Shown here: positions 41,801-42,105 of the stretch, in pieces | How positions within the stretch are numbered: position 1 is the stretch's first letter | Layout of the letters: the number at the start of each line of letters is the position of its first letter | DNA from: Elusimicrobia bacterium CG_4_9_14_3_um_filter_62_55 | GTDB taxonomy: Bacteria; Elusimicrobiota; Elusimicrobia; UBA1565 | Reading direction: 5' to 3' | Length of the DNA: 42,105 nucleotides | NCBI GenBank assembly: GCA_002790095.1 | Contig: PFUL01000016.1 | Span: forward strand, 1 to 42,105 | Program-made: the position numbers and the translations under genes | The notes under the pieces: generated by a model | The model's input: only the letters and a program-made list of their open reading frames with translations | What the model was told of the DNA's origin: nothing | The model's database searches: none

Positions 41801-42105
41801 TATGAATACGACGCCGACGGCAATCGCACGCGCATGACGACGCCGTGGCTGATCGTCGACTATACCTACGACGCTCTCAACCGCTTGAAGACGATCATCG
41901 CGGGAGGGCAGACCTATTCATTCGGCTACGACGCCTTAGGCCGGCGGACGAGCCTGTCGTTTCCCAACGGGGTCGAGACGGCCTATTCTTACGACGGGGC
42001 GTCGCAGCTCTTGGGGATCGAGCATAAGGACGGCCTCTTGATTTTGGCAAAGAGCACCTACAGCTACGACCCGGCGGGCAACCGGACGACGATGACGGAT
42101 TTGGC
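38897..42105 (+). CDS. Large secreted RHS/YD-repeat protein, truncated at the window end
   Basis: An uninterrupted frame of at least 1069 codons from ATG 38897 to the end of the window; no stop is reached. The N-terminus has a hydrophobic signal-like stretch (SLLLAALLFLPVRAYSG). Residues about 40-380 are Cys-containing and beta-rich, with an Ig-like block around FRVDRSTPAVHITENLS. From about 400 on there are many YD repeats such as RTYDxxGR and YDALDRL, with examples LSYNAEGRVSQVVDSAGR, FAYDALDRLVTKTIP and YDALGRRTSLSFP. RHS shells often carry a C-terminal toxin, which would lie beyond the window. The first part has lower GC than the repeats (one 60-base line counted at 50%). Confidence 0.88.
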   Translation, partial: MKNFSRRPLRCPETERRLQAFESLLLAALLFLPVRAYSGNCVFIKSPGLMDGLIFGTPASSIRIGSFAVVEDDGSTHDCVACQETVTGAGGCSFVPSNGDSGDFTCGAITGLTTLSMSYSATFSDGDPNTPDFSCSAQGTAGLIFDSTPATIELSAPFQPGTDVVPTGSSVTITGADGIGLCSIDRTDEVGNIQENLFRLDAFATIWNAPTQHTVQFPLDSLTGPLTFEAHDCGSGLARKTIDFRVDRSTPAVHITENLSVAADGTLGAIRGTASDDVELADLYLTINGERFPLGGIRQSSHSWEFTGFEGTIAPFTGKAYNIRVTAIDLLGQSASQDATVIVNPGVRARARVGNNDPVGCVGTDPLSGKVNFPTSENALPPSSPALAITLSHNSQGSEDSAWGYGWSSEHDPSLLLRPSLALVWRDGPGAVRTYFPPADGQSNPDEMIAPTQSFTKMTIASRNADGEPQTVTLREKDGTERLFTRLPSTTSFALSSLTDRNGNTLLYDRNSQGRLNSITDIHGRTQTLSYNAEGRVSQVVDSAGRTASYEYSANGDKIQATSTQGTTLFAYDAAHRITKITYPNGGFREYTYDARGRVATEQENGGINAFTYEYFDDRTIVTDARGHRTEYEYAIVDGLRRTTRIIDPNLGERGFEYDAALNLTRERDPLTRETLFAYDGASNVSQVTDPLNGATLIAYEPTFNQATSLTDPRGKTTALFYDGSGNLEQVRDSLNFNTLFQYDGQGHVTQVQDPFLKTTLFGYDANGQLNAVTDPLSRQTTMIRDAAGRVTQSLDSAGKITQFQYDADGNLTRVTDHDGGVTTYDYAAGREARLLSKVVDAKQNALATGFGTVFAYDLNARLTSVTNPLGQAKSFAYDLKGNLTSATDANARTTTFAYDALDRLVTKTIPATGADPGGAVSYGYDAVGNRTSLTHYNGSALTMSYDALDRLSQTTQKLPGGFEAAIGYEYDADGNRTRMTTPWLIVDYTYDALNRLKTIIAGGQTYSFGYDALGRRTSLSFPNGVETAYSYDGASQLLGIEHKDGLLILAKSTYSYDPAGNRTTMTDL

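Noticed and set aside
40400-42105. DNA tandem repeats or a CRISPR-like array in the RHS region
   Set aside because: Repetition is at the protein level (YD repeats); no regular DNA repeat/spacer pattern is visible.
1-42105. Enriched GCGATCGC-type palindromes as a genome-wide motif
   Set aside because: CGATCG is common here, but this may follow from base composition; I could not count it against a background model.

Overview
The window comes from a high-GC bacterium with a diderm (Gram-negative type) envelope: it encodes a lipoprotein with a lipobox, signal peptides, lytic transglycosylase domains, a patatin and an MscS channel. No rRNA, tRNA, CRISPR array or transposase is visible. The phylum cannot be fixed from the sequence. 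Gene content and very short spacing would fit Elusimicrobiota or a similar deep-branching group, but that is only a guess. About half of the transcription units start with a TANNNT -10 box five to seven bases before ATG or GTG, which predicts leaderless mRNAs.

Layout. 1-5.8 kb: an XRE regulator plus small membrane protein, two GT-C type polytopic glycosyltransferases reading apart from each other, a PfkB kinase, and a response regulator fused to a metallo-beta-lactamase domain whose metal site looks destroyed. 6-15.3 kb: a secreted duplicated-repeat protein, phosphotransacetylase, a PAS hybrid histidine kinase, a Bax1/TPR/patatin operon, small envelope proteins and an OmpR-type regulator. 15.4-20.3 kb: a protein with two lytic transglycosylase domains, a YaeQ-family protein, an MFS transporter and an MscS-type channel.

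20.3-29.7 kb (minus strand) is the most unusual part. One sigma70-like promoter drives a tightly overlapping operon: a coiled-coil protein faintly resembling TelA, an unrecognised 337-aa protein, an AAA+ ATPase with an altered Walker B, an Hsp90-like GHKL ATPase with intact motifs, two large proteins that look like Hsp90-type domains without ATP-site residues, and between those two a 37-aa ORF that looks like the first strand and helix of a third copy. I do not know this combination as a named system. A chaperone-like or conflict machine with one active and two inactive Hsp90-type subunits is a reasonable hypothesis.

29.7-31.5 kb: a lower-GC two-gene cassette (RecF/OLD-like ATPase plus DUF4276 TOPRIM-like protein) reads away from that operon. 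It looks horizontally acquired and defence-like, and it runs directly into the start of a lipoprotein gene.

31.5-42.1 kb: lipoprotein, a desaturase/carotenoid-hydroxylase-type membrane enzyme, a secreted protein, carA, a zinc-ribbon protein, an xdhC / MobA-like / MATE operon in which MATE appears to lack an N-terminal segment, a second OmpR-type regulator, and a large secreted RHS/YD-repeat protein cut by the window end. No intergenic gap exceeds about 210 bases.
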